This document shows, piece by piece, positions 1 through 8,516 of a DNA stretch of 64,000 nucleotides; within the stretch, counting starts at the first letter, position 1; each line of letters begins with the position of its first letter. Source of the stretch: Microbispora bryophytorum (GTDB lineage Bacteria; Actinomycetota; Actinomycetes; Streptosporangiales; Streptosporangiaceae). The position numbers and the translations under genes are program-made. The stretch covers positions 124,001 to 188,000 of the forward strand of contig NZ_VIRL01000008.1 in assembly GCF_006874465.1 (NCBI RefSeq), written 5' to 3'. The notes under the pieces are model-generated. The model was not told the origin of the DNA and did not search any database. It saw nothing but the letters and a program-made list of their open reading frames with translations.

Positions 1-230
1 TGTTCGCGAACATGTTCGCCGGGCACCTGCTGCTGGCGTTCTTCAGCGCGGTGGGATTCTGGTTCCTCGTCGAGCGCCCCACGGTGCCCGGGTTCCCGGT
101 GGGCCTCCTCGGCGTGGCCATGGCCGTCCTGATGACCGGGCTGGAGATCTTCATCCAGTTCCTGCAGGCGTTCCTGTTCACCATGCTGGCGGCCATGTAC
201 ATCGGCAACGCCCTGAACCCGGACCACTGA
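1..230 (+). CDS. atpB: F0F1 ATP synthase subunit a, C-terminal end (partial)
   Basis: The reading frame enters from the left edge and stops at 230. The visible part reads LFANMFAGHLLL, the conserved start of the last helices of the F0 a subunit. It continues with a hydrophobic helix and the closing motif FIQFLQAFLFTMLAAMYIG, which matches the usual QAYIFTLLTAMYIG ending. The a subunit forms the proton half-channels next to the c-ring. Only about 75 residues are visible, so the essential arginine helix lies mostly outside. The normal next gene, atpE (c subunit), is absent; a YiaA-like gene follows after 74 bp. This may be a stand-alone paralogue rather than the main ATP synthase operon. Confidence 0.85.
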   Translation, partial: FANMFAGHLLLAFFSAVGFWFLVERPTVPGFPVGLLGVAMAVLMTGLEIFIQFLQAFLFTMLAAMYIGNALNPDH

Positions 231-240
231 CGCGAGTTCG

Positions 241-260
241 TACTCACCGGTAACTGAGTA
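241..260. promoter_or_regulatory. Inverted repeat upstream of the YiaA-like gene
   Basis: TACTCA and TGAGTA form perfect 6-bp arms separated by 8 bp, 45-65 bp before the next start codon. The size and spacing fit a dimeric repressor site. A short hairpin after atpB is the alternative. No regulator gene is visible nearby. Confidence 0.35.
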
Positions 261-304
261 TTGGCGCTCATGTCCGGCAGGCGGACGTCGCGGACGATGG
301 CGTC

Positions 305-589
305 ATGGCGCAATCGGTGAAACCCCCGACGACAACGGCCTTCTACCTTCAGGCCGTCATCTCGTTCGCGATCTCCCTCGTGGGCCTGGCGGCAGGCATC
401 ATCTACCTCCCGGTGACGACCTGGGTGCGTTCCTTCCTCGCTCTCGGGCTGATGTACGTGGTGACCTCGACGTTCACGCTGGCCAAGTGCGTACGGGACC
501 GGCAGGAGGAGGCGACCGTCGTCAGCCGGGTCGACCAGGCCCGGCTCGACAAGCTCCTCGCCGAGCACGACCCCTTCCGGGCCGAATGA
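305..589 (+). CDS. YiaA/YiaB-family two-helix inner membrane protein
   Basis: A 94-residue protein with two predicted membrane helices, at about residues 14-36 and 41-62, joined by a very short turn. A charged cytoplasmic tail follows (VRDRQEEATVV...). The pattern AFYLQAVISFAISLVGLAAGIIYLP plus W-x-R-x-F-L-x-L-G matches the YiaA/B two-helix domain (PF05360), widespread but of unknown function. It lies 74 bp after the atpB fragment on the same strand. The inverted repeat at 241-260 lies between them, and a strong hairpin follows the stop. The Shine-Dalgarno sequence before 305 is weak. Confidence 0.75.
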   Translation: MAQSVKPPTTTAFYLQAVISFAISLVGLAAGIIYLPVTTWVRSFLALGLMYVVTSTFTLAKCVRDRQEEATVVSRVDQARLDKLLAEHDPFRAE

Positions 590-615
590 GGGCGAGTCCC
601 GCACGACGAGAAGAG

Positions 616-647
616 GCGGCCTCGGGCCGTCGCCGGACCGAGGCCGC
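616..647. terminator. Bidirectional terminator hairpin
   Basis: GCGGCCTCGG and CCGAGGCCGC form a perfect 10-bp stem with a 12-nt loop, followed by TT on the plus strand. It sits between two convergent genes (ending at 589 on plus and 664 on minus), so it probably serves both. Confidence 0.7.
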
Positions 648-663
648 TTGCGGCCGCACGAAC

Positions 664-3450
664 TCAGTCGTCCGTGCAGCCCTTGCCCTTGCCCGGCTTC
701 GTACAGTCGGAGCCCGACGTGGCGCCGACGACGCTGAACGTCGCCGTGCCCGCGTTGGAGGTGTTGCCGGCCTTGTCGGTGGCCCGGTAGCTCACGGTGT
801 GCGCCCCCGGCTGGCTCACCGCCACCGGCTTGGAGTACAGCGCGAACGGCTGGCCGTCGAGGGAGTACTCCACCGTGGCCACGCCCGACTCGCTGTCGGT
901 CGCCGAGATGGTGAGCGTGGCGGAGCCGACGTAGTTCCACGCCCAGTCCATGCTGCCGCTGAGCTGCGCCGACATCTGCGGAGCCGTGGTGTCGTCCTGC
1001 TGCGGCGCGACGACCTTGAAGGTCACCGACCCCACCGGCGACGTGTTGCCGGCCATGTCGGTCGCCCGATACTGCACCGTGTGCGACCCGGTCTTGTTCA
1101 CCGAGACCGGAGCCGTGTAGGCCGCGAACGGCTGCGAGTCGAGGGAGTACTCGACCTTGTCGACGCCCGACTCGGTGTCGGTCGCCGAGACCGTCACGGT
1201 GGCCGAGCCGACGTAGTTGCCGTCGGCGTCCTTCGTGCCCGACACACCGGCCGACACCTGCGGCGCGGTGGTGTCCTTGGCCGGCGGGACCACCACGGTA
1301 AACGTCACCGACGCCACCGCCGAGACGTTGCCCGCCTTGTCGGTGGCCCGGTAGCTCACCCGGTGCGCACCCGGCTGGTCGACCGTCAGCGCCTTCGAGT
1401 AGACCGCGAACGGCTGCGAGTCGAGGGAGTACTCGACCTTGTCCACCCCCGACTCGCTATCGCTCGCCGAGATCGTGACAGTGGCGGAGCCCACGTAGTT
1501 GCCGTTGGTGTCCTTGTCACCGGCCACCTGCGCCGACACCTGCGGCGCGGTCGTGTCCTTCGTCGGCGGAGCGACCACCGTGAACGACACCGACCCGACC
1601 GGCGAGACGTTGCCCGCCTTGTCCGTAGCCCGGTACTGCACCGTGTGCGACCCGGCCGTGTTCACCGACACCGGAGCCGAGTACGTCGCGAAGGCCCCGC
1701 CGTCCAGGGCGTACTCGATCCTGTCCACGCCCGATTCGGTGTCGGTCGCCGAGACGGTCACCGTCGCAGAACCGACGTAGTTGCCGTTGGTGTCCTTGTC
1801 ACCGGCCACCTGCGCCGACGCCAGCGGAGGCGTGGTGTCCTTCTGCTCCGCGGAGACGACCGTGAACGACACCGACGCGACGTCGGAGGCGTTCCCGGCC
1901 TTATCGGTGGCCCGGTAGCTCACAGTGTGCGCGCCCGGCTGCTTGACCGCCACCGGCGCCGAGTACAGGCCGAGCGGCTGCCCGTCGAGGGAGTACTCGA
2001 CCGTCGCCACCCCCGACTCGCTGTCGCTCGCCGAGATCGTGACGGTCGCCGAACCGACGTAGTTGCCGTTGGTGTCCTTGTCACCGGCCACCTGCGCCGA
2101 CACCTGCGGCGCGGTCGTGTCCTTCGCCGGCGGAGCGACCACCGTGAACGACACCGACGCCACCGGCGAGGTGTTGCCCGCCTTGTCGGTCGCCCGGTAC
2201 TGCACCGTGTGCGACCCGGTCTTGTTCACCGAGATCGGCGCCGAGTACGTCGTGAAGGATGCGTCGTCCAGCGCGTATTCCACCTTGTCGACGCCCGACT
2301 CGGTGTCAGTCGCCGAGACCGTCACGGTGGCCGAACCGACGTAGTCGCCGTCCGTGTCCTTGTCACCGGCCACCTGCGCCGACACCTGCGGGGCCGTGGT
2401 GTCCTTGGCCGGCGGGACCACGACCGTGAACGTCACCGACGCCACCGCCGAGACGTTGCCCGCCTTGTCGGTGGCCCGGTAGCTCACCCGGTGCGCACCC
2501 GGCTGGTCGACCGTCAGCGCCTTGGAATACAGCGCGAACGGCTGCGAGTCCAGGGAGTACTCCACCGTGTCCACACCCGACTCGCTGTCGCTCGCCGAGA
2601 TCGTCACCGTCGCCGAGCCGACGTAGTTGCCGTCGGCGTCCTTGTCACCGGCCACCTGCGCCGACACCTGCGGCGCGGTCGTGTCCTTCGCCGGCGGAGC
2701 GACCACCGTGAACGACACCGACGCCACCGGCGAGACGTTGCCCGCCTCATCGGTCGCCCGATACTGCACCGTGTGCGACCCGGTCTTGTTCACCGAAACC
2801 GGAGCCGAGTAGGTGGTGAACGCCCCGTTGTCCAGCGCGTACTCCACCCGGTCCACACCCGACTCGGTGTCGCTCGCCGAGACCGTCACCGTCGCCGAAC
2901 CGACGTAGTTGCCGTCGGCGTCCTTCTCGCCCGACACGTTGGCGGACACCTGCGGCGCGGTCGTGTCGGTGGGGCCGCCGGGGGTGACCACGAGCTCGCC
3001 GACCATCTGGTGGCCGGGGATCGCGCAGAAGAAGCGGTATTTGCCGGGGGTGAGGTTCACCTGGATCTCGTGCCGGCCGCCGTCCGCGTCGTACGGGCTG
3101 GCGATGATGTTGACGTTGACGTCGTGGTTGTATCCGGGCGTCGAGACGTCGAAGGTCAGCGTGTGCGTCATCCCGAACGTGCTGCCGGTCGCCATGCTGT
3201 TTTCGAAGACGATCGTCGCGGGTCCCGCGACCGCCGTGGCCGGCGCGTCCTTGTACGCGGTCATGCCGTTGTCGGCGGTCCAGGTGAGCACCTGCGCCGC
3301 CGCCTGGGCGACCTGCTGCCGCGTCTCGGGCTGCGGCGCGGCGGCGGCTTCGGCCGGCGACAGCCACAGCGCCGGAAGCGCCACGCACAACAGCGCCACG
3401 GCCACGACGGCGCGTAGCGCCCTGCGTAGCCTTCCTGTCAGTAACTGCAT
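664..3450 (-). CDS. Secreted cupredoxin protein with eight OmpL47-like Ig repeats
   Basis: A 928-residue exported protein. Residues 1-36 are a Sec signal peptide (arginine-rich n-region, AVVAVALLCVALPALWL core, AEAAA cleavage region). Residues about 50-160 form a cupredoxin-like domain, with a His in GMTHTLTF and FFCAIPGHQM carrying Cys, His and a nearby Met as candidate type-1 copper ligands. From about residue 162, eight 94-residue repeats follow (DTTAP...GNYVGSATVT-S-D-ESGV...YRATD-AGN), the pattern called OmpL47-type beta-barrel or Ig-like in database annotations. The tail is short and has two cysteines. ATG 3450 was chosen; an in-frame GTG at 3462 has no ribosome site of its own. It lies downstream of the ThuA gene behind a strong terminator. 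Its role is probably a wall- or matrix-associated copper or electron-transfer protein (inference). Confidence 0.8.
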   Translation of the reverse strand: MQLLTGRLRRALRAVVAVALLCVALPALWLSPAEAAAAPQPETRQQVAQAAAQVLTWTADNGMTAYKDAPATAVAGPATIVFENSMATGSTFGMTHTLTFDVSTPGYNHDVNVNIIASPYDADGGRHEIQVNLTPGKYRFFCAIPGHQMVGELVVTPGGPTDTTAPQVSANVSGEKDADGNYVGSATVTVSASDTESGVDRVEYALDNGAFTTYSAPVSVNKTGSHTVQYRATDEAGNVSPVASVSFTVVAPPAKDTTAPQVSAQVAGDKDADGNYVGSATVTISASDSESGVDTVEYSLDSQPFALYSKALTVDQPGAHRVSYRATDKAGNVSAVASVTFTVVVPPAKDTTAPQVSAQVAGDKDTDGDYVGSATVTVSATDTESGVDKVEYALDDASFTTYSAPISVNKTGSHTVQYRATDKAGNTSPVASVSFTVVAPPAKDTTAPQVSAQVAGDKDTNGNYVGSATVTISASDSESGVATVEYSLDGQPLGLYSAPVAVKQPGAHTVSYRATDKAGNASDVASVSFTVVSAEQKDTTPPLASAQVAGDKDTNGNYVGSATVTVSATDTESGVDRIEYALDGGAFATYSAPVSVNTAGSHTVQYRATDKAGNVSPVGSVSFTVVAPPTKDTTAPQVSAQVAGDKDTNGNYVGSATVTISASDSESGVDKVEYSLDSQPFAVYSKALTVDQPGAHRVSYRATDKAGNVSAVASVTFTVVVPPAKDTTAPQVSAGVSGTKDADGNYVGSATVTVSATDTESGVDKVEYSLDSQPFAAYTAPVSVNKTGSHTVQYRATDMAGNTSPVGSVTFKVVAPQQDDTTAPQMSAQLSGSMDWAWNYVGSATLTISATDSESGVATVEYSLDGQPFALYSKPVAVSQPGAHTVSYRATDKAGNTSNAGTATFSVVGATSGSDCTKPGKGKGCTDD
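712..2967 (-). repeat. Eight 282-bp coding repeats with a 564-bp higher-order period
   Basis: The eight 94-codon repeats alternate between two subtypes. Type A has SVNKTGSHTVQYRATD and type B has TVDQPGAHRVSYRATD. Repeats 1, 3, 5 and 7 are A; repeats 2, 4, 6 and 8 are B, giving a dimeric unit of 188 codons (564 bp). Matching short stretches recur at 1499, 2063 and 2627, exactly 564 bp apart. The most C-terminal copy (nearest 712) is the most divergent. This suggests expansion by duplication of an A-B pair. Confidence 0.9.
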
Positions 3451-3451
3451 C

Positions 3452-3466
3452 TGAGGTCGCACCTCA
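3452..3466 (-). promoter_or_regulatory. Inverted repeat overlapping the leader and start of the cupredoxin gene
   Basis: TGAGGT-CGC-ACCTCA is a perfect 6-bp inverted repeat directly before ATG 3450. On the minus strand it contains the GAGG ribosome-binding sequence, so a hairpin could hide it. It could equally be a repressor site. Confidence 0.4.
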
Positions 3467-3524
3467 CAGAACGTGCATGTGAGCGGACGAACGGCGTCCG
3501 TCCGCCTGAGGTCATGGGGTGGGG

Positions 3525-3553
3525 GCCGGGCGGGGGGACTCCCCCCGCCCGGC
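3525..3553 (-). terminator. Strong GC hairpin between the ThuA and cupredoxin genes
   Basis: GCCGGGCGGGGGGA is followed almost immediately by its complement TCCCCCCGCCCGGC, just after the ThuA stop codon. It should end or attenuate transcription before the downstream cupredoxin gene, which implies that gene has its own promoter or depends on readthrough. Confidence 0.75.
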
Positions 3554-3560
3554 TACCGGG

Positions 3561-6500
3561 TCAGAGCTCCCGCACGCGGACGTTGCGGAATTCCGCCAGG
3601 TCGGTGTTGCTGTGGTTCTGCAGCCCGATGAACCCGCTGACGAATTGACGCAGGTCCGTGACGGGGTCGCCGGCGCGGGACGACGATTTGCCCGGGGTGT
3701 TGTCGAACTCGTTGATCACGACGCCGTTGCGGATGATCGTGTAGTGCTGCCCGACCACCCGGACCTCGTAGTCGTTCCACTGGCCCTTCGGGGTCGCCCC
3801 CGCCTTATCCAGCGTGTTCGGCTGGAAGTTGTAGATCGAGCCCGTCTTCTGCGGCTCGCCCGAGTCGCCGTCGTAGATCTGGATCTCGTGGCCGCAGTAG
3901 ACCGCGACCCACGCCTCCGACGTACGGGCCGATCCGACCGTGCCGCAACTCCCGGCCGGACGCTGGTCCAGTGGGGTCCGCGGGTCGGGGAACCGGACGA
4001 ACACGCCGGTGTTGGCACGGGCCGTGCCGGGCGCGACGTCACGGAACTGCAGCCGCACCGAGAAGTCGGCGTACGCCTTGGCCGAGTACCACAGCATGCC
4101 CATCCCACCGGAGGTGCGGAGAGTGCCGTCCTGCTGCAGGATGAACTGGCCGGTCGGAGCCTGCGACCACCCCTGGAGTGACTGCGCGGTCCCGTCGAAG
4201 ACGGTCTCGTAGCCGTTCGTCTTGCCGATCTCGGACTGCGCCCCCGCCTTACTGAGCGTGGAGGCCTCCTTGTTGTCGATGACGCCGGCCTTGCGGAACT
4301 CGTTCACCTGGTCGTTGAGGTGCTTGACGAACTCGCCGTGGTTCTGCCACATGCGCTCGTCGTCGATCAGGTCGTTGATCGTGCAACCGCCGCCGACGAC
4401 GCGGTTGGCCACGCCGGTGTCGGTGTCCAGCAGCCGGACCGTCGTCCGGGAGTCCGGCGCCGTGCAGCCGATCTCGACGGTGATCTCGCCGGTCGTCACC
4501 TCGCCGTCGGCGTAGGTGACCTTCAGCGTGGCCTTGTAGGTGCCGAAGTCCTTGTAGGTGTGCGTCGGGTCGGCCTCGGTCGACGGCTTGCTGCCGTCGC
4601 CGAAGTCCCACTCCCACTTCACGCCGCCGGCCCTGGCGTGGGAGAACACCACCGTCTTCGGCGTGCTCTGCCGCTCCGGCCGCACCGTGGCCAGGCTCGG
4701 GTTCGGCGTCGCAGGACCACCCTGGTAGGTGATGCGGATCAGCTTCTGGTTGGGGTGCAGGCTGAAGAAGCCACCGGCGTAGTCCAGCATGTAGAGGGCG
4801 CCATCCTTGCCGAACTTGGCGTCCATCCACGACTGCAGCTGGGAGGCGCCGCCGCCGGGCTGGATGATGGAGCGCAGGTCCTCGGCGAAGACCGGCGGCT
4901 TCGCGTCCTTGACGCCCTTCGGGTCGACGGTGACGGCCACCCGGTTGTTCGCGTTGGACTCGTCACCGATGAACCACTTGTCGTCCCAGTACGCGGGCCA
5001 CGCGACACCGCTGTCGGTGTCGACCTCGGAGCGGTGGTAGGTCGGCCCGGACATGATCGCCTGGCCGCCGCCGGAAAGGTAGGGCTCGGTGAAGGTCTCC
5101 TCGCCCGGCTTGTAGGTCGGCAGGCCGCTGCCGTCGGTCCGCTTCGGGTAGACCGGGCCGCCGCCCTGCGGCGAGAACCAGATCATGTTGTCGCGGGCCG
5201 GCGGGATGTCGACGAGGCCGGTGTTGCGCGGCGAGGTGTTCTTCAGGTTGCCGCAGTTGTACCAGTCGGCGGGCTGGCTGGCGTCGACGTTGCTGCGGTC
5301 ACGGTAAGGCTGTCTGTTGCCCATGCAGTAGGGCCAGCCCTGGTTGCCGGCGGACGTGAGGATCGTCGCGGTCTCGTACTTCGCCGGACCCCAGATCTCG
5401 CTCGGGCCGCCCGCGTCCGGACCGACCCATCCGGCGGTCAGCCAGTCGTTCACGTTGTCCCACTGGAGCCGCGCGATGTTGCGAACGCCCATCACGTAGA
5501 TCTCCGGGCGGGTCTTGCCGCCGCCCTCTTCCTTACCCGTGAACAGGTTGCCCTTCGGGATCGTGTACGTCCCGTCGGCCTCAGGGTGAATACGGATGAT
5601 CTTGCCGTTCAGGTCGTTGGTGTTGCCCGCGGTGCGGCGGGCGTCCTGGAACGAGGTGCCCTTGTAGTCCTGGGTCCAGTTGTTCCCGGAGTAACCGCTC
5701 GAGCCGCCGGAGGAGTTGCTGTCACCGGAACCGACGTAGAGGTTCCCCTCCTTGTCGAAGGCCATGCCACCGCCCGCGTGGCAGCAGCTGTGGATCTGGG
5801 TGTCCCACTGCAGCAGGTCCTTGCGGGTCTTCTGGTCGATCGTCTGAGTGGCGGAGTCGTAGGTGAACCGGGAGATCGTCCGCTTGCCGATCCGCTTGTC
5901 CCTGTCGATCGACTCGTGCGGCATCCAGTAGACGTACAGCCAGCCGTTCTCCTGGAACTTGGGGTCGGGCACGATGCCGAGGAGACCCTCCTCGTTCTTC
6001 ACCAGCTCGTCGCCGCTGCCGCGGTTGCCCATGACGGCGAGGGTGGTGAGGAGCTTGACCTGCTTGGTCTTGGGGTCCCACTGGTGGATCGTGCCGCAGC
6101 CGAGGCCCACCTTCGGGTCGTTCCAGTCGGCGATCGGGCCGGTGGGGCAGGCCGCCTTGCCGACGTAGAAGACCTTGCCGTCGGGGGCGACGGTCAGGCC
6201 GTGCGGTTCGCCGATCTGGTCGAGCTGGCCCGACTGGTTCTGCGTGGTCAGTCGCTCGGTCTTGTAGTTCGACGCGATGGTCGCCTGGCAGTCGCCGCGG
6301 ACCAGGCCGGCCGCCCACTTGATCGCACCGCCGAGGTGGCTCTTGAACTGCTCGTCCTTGGTGTAGCTCTCCTCGGTGCCGCCCATGCCGGTGTAGAACG
6401 ACCGTCCGCCGTCGTAGTCGCGGCACCACGAGATCGGGTGGAACGCGCCGTTGCCGTTCAGGCCCGCCTTGTAGGTCCACTCCTCGACCTGCGCGACCGT

Positions 6501-7607
6501 CTGGACCTTGCCCAGCGGGCTCGGGCTCCAGTTCATCCACTTGTCGGACCGCGTCGCGTTGAACGGCAGGCCCTTGTTCGCCGGGTGCTGACGGTCGGTG
6601 AAGTCCACCGTGGCCTTCTGCACCTGGCTGTCCGGCGGAGGCCCGGCGTCGGGACCGAACAGCCGCACCTCGGCCAGCTGGATGAGGGGCTCACCGCTGT
6701 TCGCCGTGATGTTCAGCCGGTAGTACGCGTACGCCGTGGTGTTGGTGAACGTGTATTCCTTGGTCTGGAACCGCGAGGGGAAGGTCTCCCCCGTCCGCTT
6801 GTCCAGGTCCGTCCAGCTCTTCCCGTCCTGGGAGCCCTGCAGCGTCCAGTCCTTCGGGTCGCGGCCGGGGAAGTCGTTGGCCGAGGTCAGCGCGTAGTGG
6901 GCGATCGCCTTCGGCTGCTCCGGCTTCAGCGAGACCCAGCCGGTCGGGTTGAACGTCAGCCACTTGCTGTTGTTGTTCCCGTCGACCAGCTTCTCCTTGG
7001 TCTCGTTCGGCGGGTTGTCCCCGCTCGCCGTGACCTCCACGACCTTCTCCGCTGGGGGCAGGCTGCCGGCGGGGCGGGTGCCGACCAGTTCGGTGAACCA
7101 GGACGAGTCGGGCTGGGCGCGTACGGCGTCGTGGACGCCGACGAACCCGCCGCCGTCCCGGATGTACGCCTGGAAGGCGGCCTCCTGTGCGGCGTTCAGC
7201 GTCACGCCCTTGGCGGACAGGAACACCACCCCGCGATAGCGCGCCAGGTTGCTGGAGGTGAAGACGGCCGGGTCTTCGGACACCTCGACGGAGAAGCCGT
7301 TGTCCTTGCCCAGGTTCTTGATCGAGTCCGCGGCCTTCTCGACCGGGTCGCTCTGTTCCTTGGCGGGTCCGTGGAACACCAGCACACCGACCGACTCATC
7401 GGATTTGTCTGGCTTACCGGTATCCGGCTCGGGAGGGTTGGGCTTGGCCTGCGCCTGCAGTTGCGCGGCGGGAAGGGCCGGTGCGGCCTGCGCCTGCATG
7501 GCGGGGACGGTCGCCAGTCCCAGCGTCAGGGCGGCGCTCGACGCCGCGACAAGAGCGCGGCGCCAGGCGGGTGGCCGGGGGTGTGCGAGCAGGTCTCTGC
7601 GACCCAT
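3561..7607 (-). CDS. Secreted ThuA / discoidin / PQQ-type sugar dehydrogenase / PKD / DUF1080 protein
   Basis: A 1348-residue exported protein. ATG 7607 has GAAGGAGC just upstream, so it is preferred to the start 12 codons earlier. Order: signal peptide (1-42); ThuA first part (about 70-180, VGVLVFHG, GGGFVGVHDA); an F5/8-type-C discoidin-like insert (about 185-318); ThuA second part (about 325-438, FHPISWCRDYDGGRSFYTGMG); a glucose/sorbosone dehydrogenase propeller (about 455-970, GEPHGLTVAPDGKVFYVG, CCHAGGGMAFD); a PKD domain (about 975-1048, WEWDFGDG); a linker; and a C-terminal DUF1080 domain (about 1133-1348, 3-keto-glycoside hydrolase/lectin-like). Such proteins are thought to oxidise or cleave extracellular sugars. 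The substrate is unknown. Propellers of this family may bind PQQ, but PQQ dependence cannot be shown here. Confidence 0.85.
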   Translation of the reverse strand: MGRRDLLAHPRPPAWRRALVAASSAALTLGLATVPAMQAQAAPALPAAQLQAQAKPNPPEPDTGKPDKSDESVGVLVFHGPAKEQSDPVEKAADSIKNLGKDNGFSVEVSEDPAVFTSSNLARYRGVVFLSAKGVTLNAAQEAAFQAYIRDGGGFVGVHDAVRAQPDSSWFTELVGTRPAGSLPPAEKVVEVTASGDNPPNETKEKLVDGNNNSKWLTFNPTGWVSLKPEQPKAIAHYALTSANDFPGRDPKDWTLQGSQDGKSWTDLDKRTGETFPSRFQTKEYTFTNTTAYAYYRLNITANSGEPLIQLAEVRLFGPDAGPPPDSQVQKATVDFTDRQHPANKGLPFNATRSDKWMNWSPSPLGKVQTVAQVEEWTYKAGLNGNGAFHPISWCRDYDGGRSFYTGMGGTEESYTKDEQFKSHLGGAIKWAAGLVRGDCQATIASNYKTERLTTQNQSGQLDQIGEPHGLTVAPDGKVFYVGKAACPTGPIADWNDPKVGLGCGTIHQWDPKTKQVKLLTTLAVMGNRGSGDELVKNEEGLLGIVPDPKFQENGWLYVYWMPHESIDRDKRIGKRTISRFTYDSATQTIDQKTRKDLLQWDTQIHSCCHAGGGMAFDKEGNLYVGSGDSNSSGGSSGYSGNNWTQDYKGTSFQDARRTAGNTNDLNGKIIRIHPEADGTYTIPKGNLFTGKEEGGGKTRPEIYVMGVRNIARLQWDNVNDWLTAGWVGPDAGGPSEIWGPAKYETATILTSAGNQGWPYCMGNRQPYRDRSNVDASQPADWYNCGNLKNTSPRNTGLVDIPPARDNMIWFSPQGGGPVYPKRTDGSGLPTYKPGEETFTEPYLSGGGQAIMSGPTYHRSEVDTDSGVAWPAYWDDKWFIGDESNANNRVAVTVDPKGVKDAKPPVFAEDLRSIIQPGGGASQLQSWMDAKFGKDGALYMLDYAGGFFSLHPNQKLIRITYQGGPATPNPSLATVRPERQSTPKTVVFSHARAGGVKWEWDFGDGSKPSTEADPTHTYKDFGTYKATLKVTYADGEVTTGEITVEIGCTAPDSRTTVRLLDTDTGVANRVVGGGCTINDLIDDERMWQNHGEFVKHLNDQVNEFRKAGVIDNKEASTLSKAGAQSEIGKTNGYETVFDGTAQSLQGWSQAPTGQFILQQDGTLRTSGGMGMLWYSAKAYADFSVRLQFRDVAPGTARANTGVFVRFPDPRTPLDQRPAGSCGTVGSARTSEAWVAVYCGHEIQIYDGDSGEPQKTGSIYNFQPNTLDKAGATPKGQWNDYEVRVVGQHYTIIRNGVVINEFDNTPGKSSSRAGDPVTDLRQFVSGFIGLQNHSNTDLAEFRNVRVREL

Positions 7608-8516
7608 CGTTCGCTCCTTCAGGTCGGGGGGTTGGATCAGCACCTTGCGGAGGTCGTTCGGTCAGCCGTGGCGGTGGCCGGGCACGCAGATGCCGAAAGG
7701 CGCGAGGGTTCTGCCGTCTCCTCCTCTCACTTGCCGTTCTGTCCCTGACCCCGCGTCGCGGTGACGCGGTGACGCGGTGACGCGTCGCGTGATGGCGTGG
7801 TCGGGGCGGTTGGGCCGTCGCGGACGTGCGGCATCGCCGTTCATCGCGTTGTCGGCGGGCGATCGCCACGGAGCCCGTCGTGGCGGGCGCCGGGACTGAT
7901 CGCGTGCAGCGGTCGCCGGCCGTCCTGCGGGGACGGCGACCGGAATGAGGGTGTCTTGCCGGTCTCAGGCCGGGGTGCCGCGAGGCCGGCGACGCCTGGC
8001 GGCGCCGCCGGGGCGTGGTCCGGTGCGTCTGAGCCGCAGGTCCGCCGGGACGTGAGAGGGCGGACCGTGCGGGGCGGATGTCGGCTGTGGGGGGTGTCGC
8101 CGAAGCACCGCTGAGCCTTTCGGGGAGTCGCGGATGGTTGCGTGGGCGGGCGGGGGGACGAGGGCCAGGTGATGCCCACGAGACCTGCATGGACTCTGGT
8201 AGTCGAGTCGCGTCAAGTGGGCGGTTTGGGCTCAACGTAGCAGCCTCACCGAACTTCATCCAGTCCCATTACAAAGTTCTCTTCTTTACAACATGACTTC
8301 TTGACTTTTTAGCAGAAGTATCGCCTACTTCCATCGAAAGCTGTATCCACGGTGTCGAAAGGCTCGTTGACCGGTCCCCGTCCCGGCGGGAACCGGCCCC
8401 ACTGCAGGGGAGCCCCAGCGAGACGTCGCGCCGTCCAGGCCGGTCCCCCGGGCCGGCGCTACGACAGTTGCCGCTCGCCTCACGGCAGTGAGGCGTCACG
8501 ACCCGAATGGGGAACC
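7608..8516. other. 900-bp divergent intergenic region
   Basis: No frame here looks coding on both composition and ribosome-binding grounds. It separates the divergent ThuA and multicopper oxidase genes. Positions about 7751-7785 contain GGTGACGC three times in tandem. The right part (about 8255-8345) is clearly AT-richer and holds the likely oxidase promoter. Confidence 0.6.
8301..8331 (+). promoter_or_regulatory. Putative promoter with operator for the multicopper oxidase
   Basis: TTGACT at 8301 could be a -35 element, with a weak CCTACT -10 after 17 bp. A perfect inverted repeat GAAGTA-TCGCC-TACTTC at 8315-8331 overlaps the -10 position. This arrangement fits repression, possibly copper-dependent (inference). 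The leader would be about 185 nt. Confidence 0.4.

Noticed and set aside
487-3417. A 976-codon open frame opposite the cupredoxin-Ig gene
   Set aside because: It is the antisense shadow of a repetitive high-GC gene: Arg/His/Val-rich with the same 94-codon period. It has no ribosome site, and the minus-strand frame encodes clear domains.
4320-7748. An 1142-codon open frame opposite the ThuA gene
   Set aside because: Antisense shadow caused by GC-biased third positions; composition is Val/Arg/Gly/Leu-rich without domains.
7608-8259. Possible minus-strand gene in the ThuA-oxidase gap
   Set aside because: The open frame runs on out of frame into the ThuA gene, is Arg/Pro-rich, and lacks a start with ribosome site or coding-type third positions.
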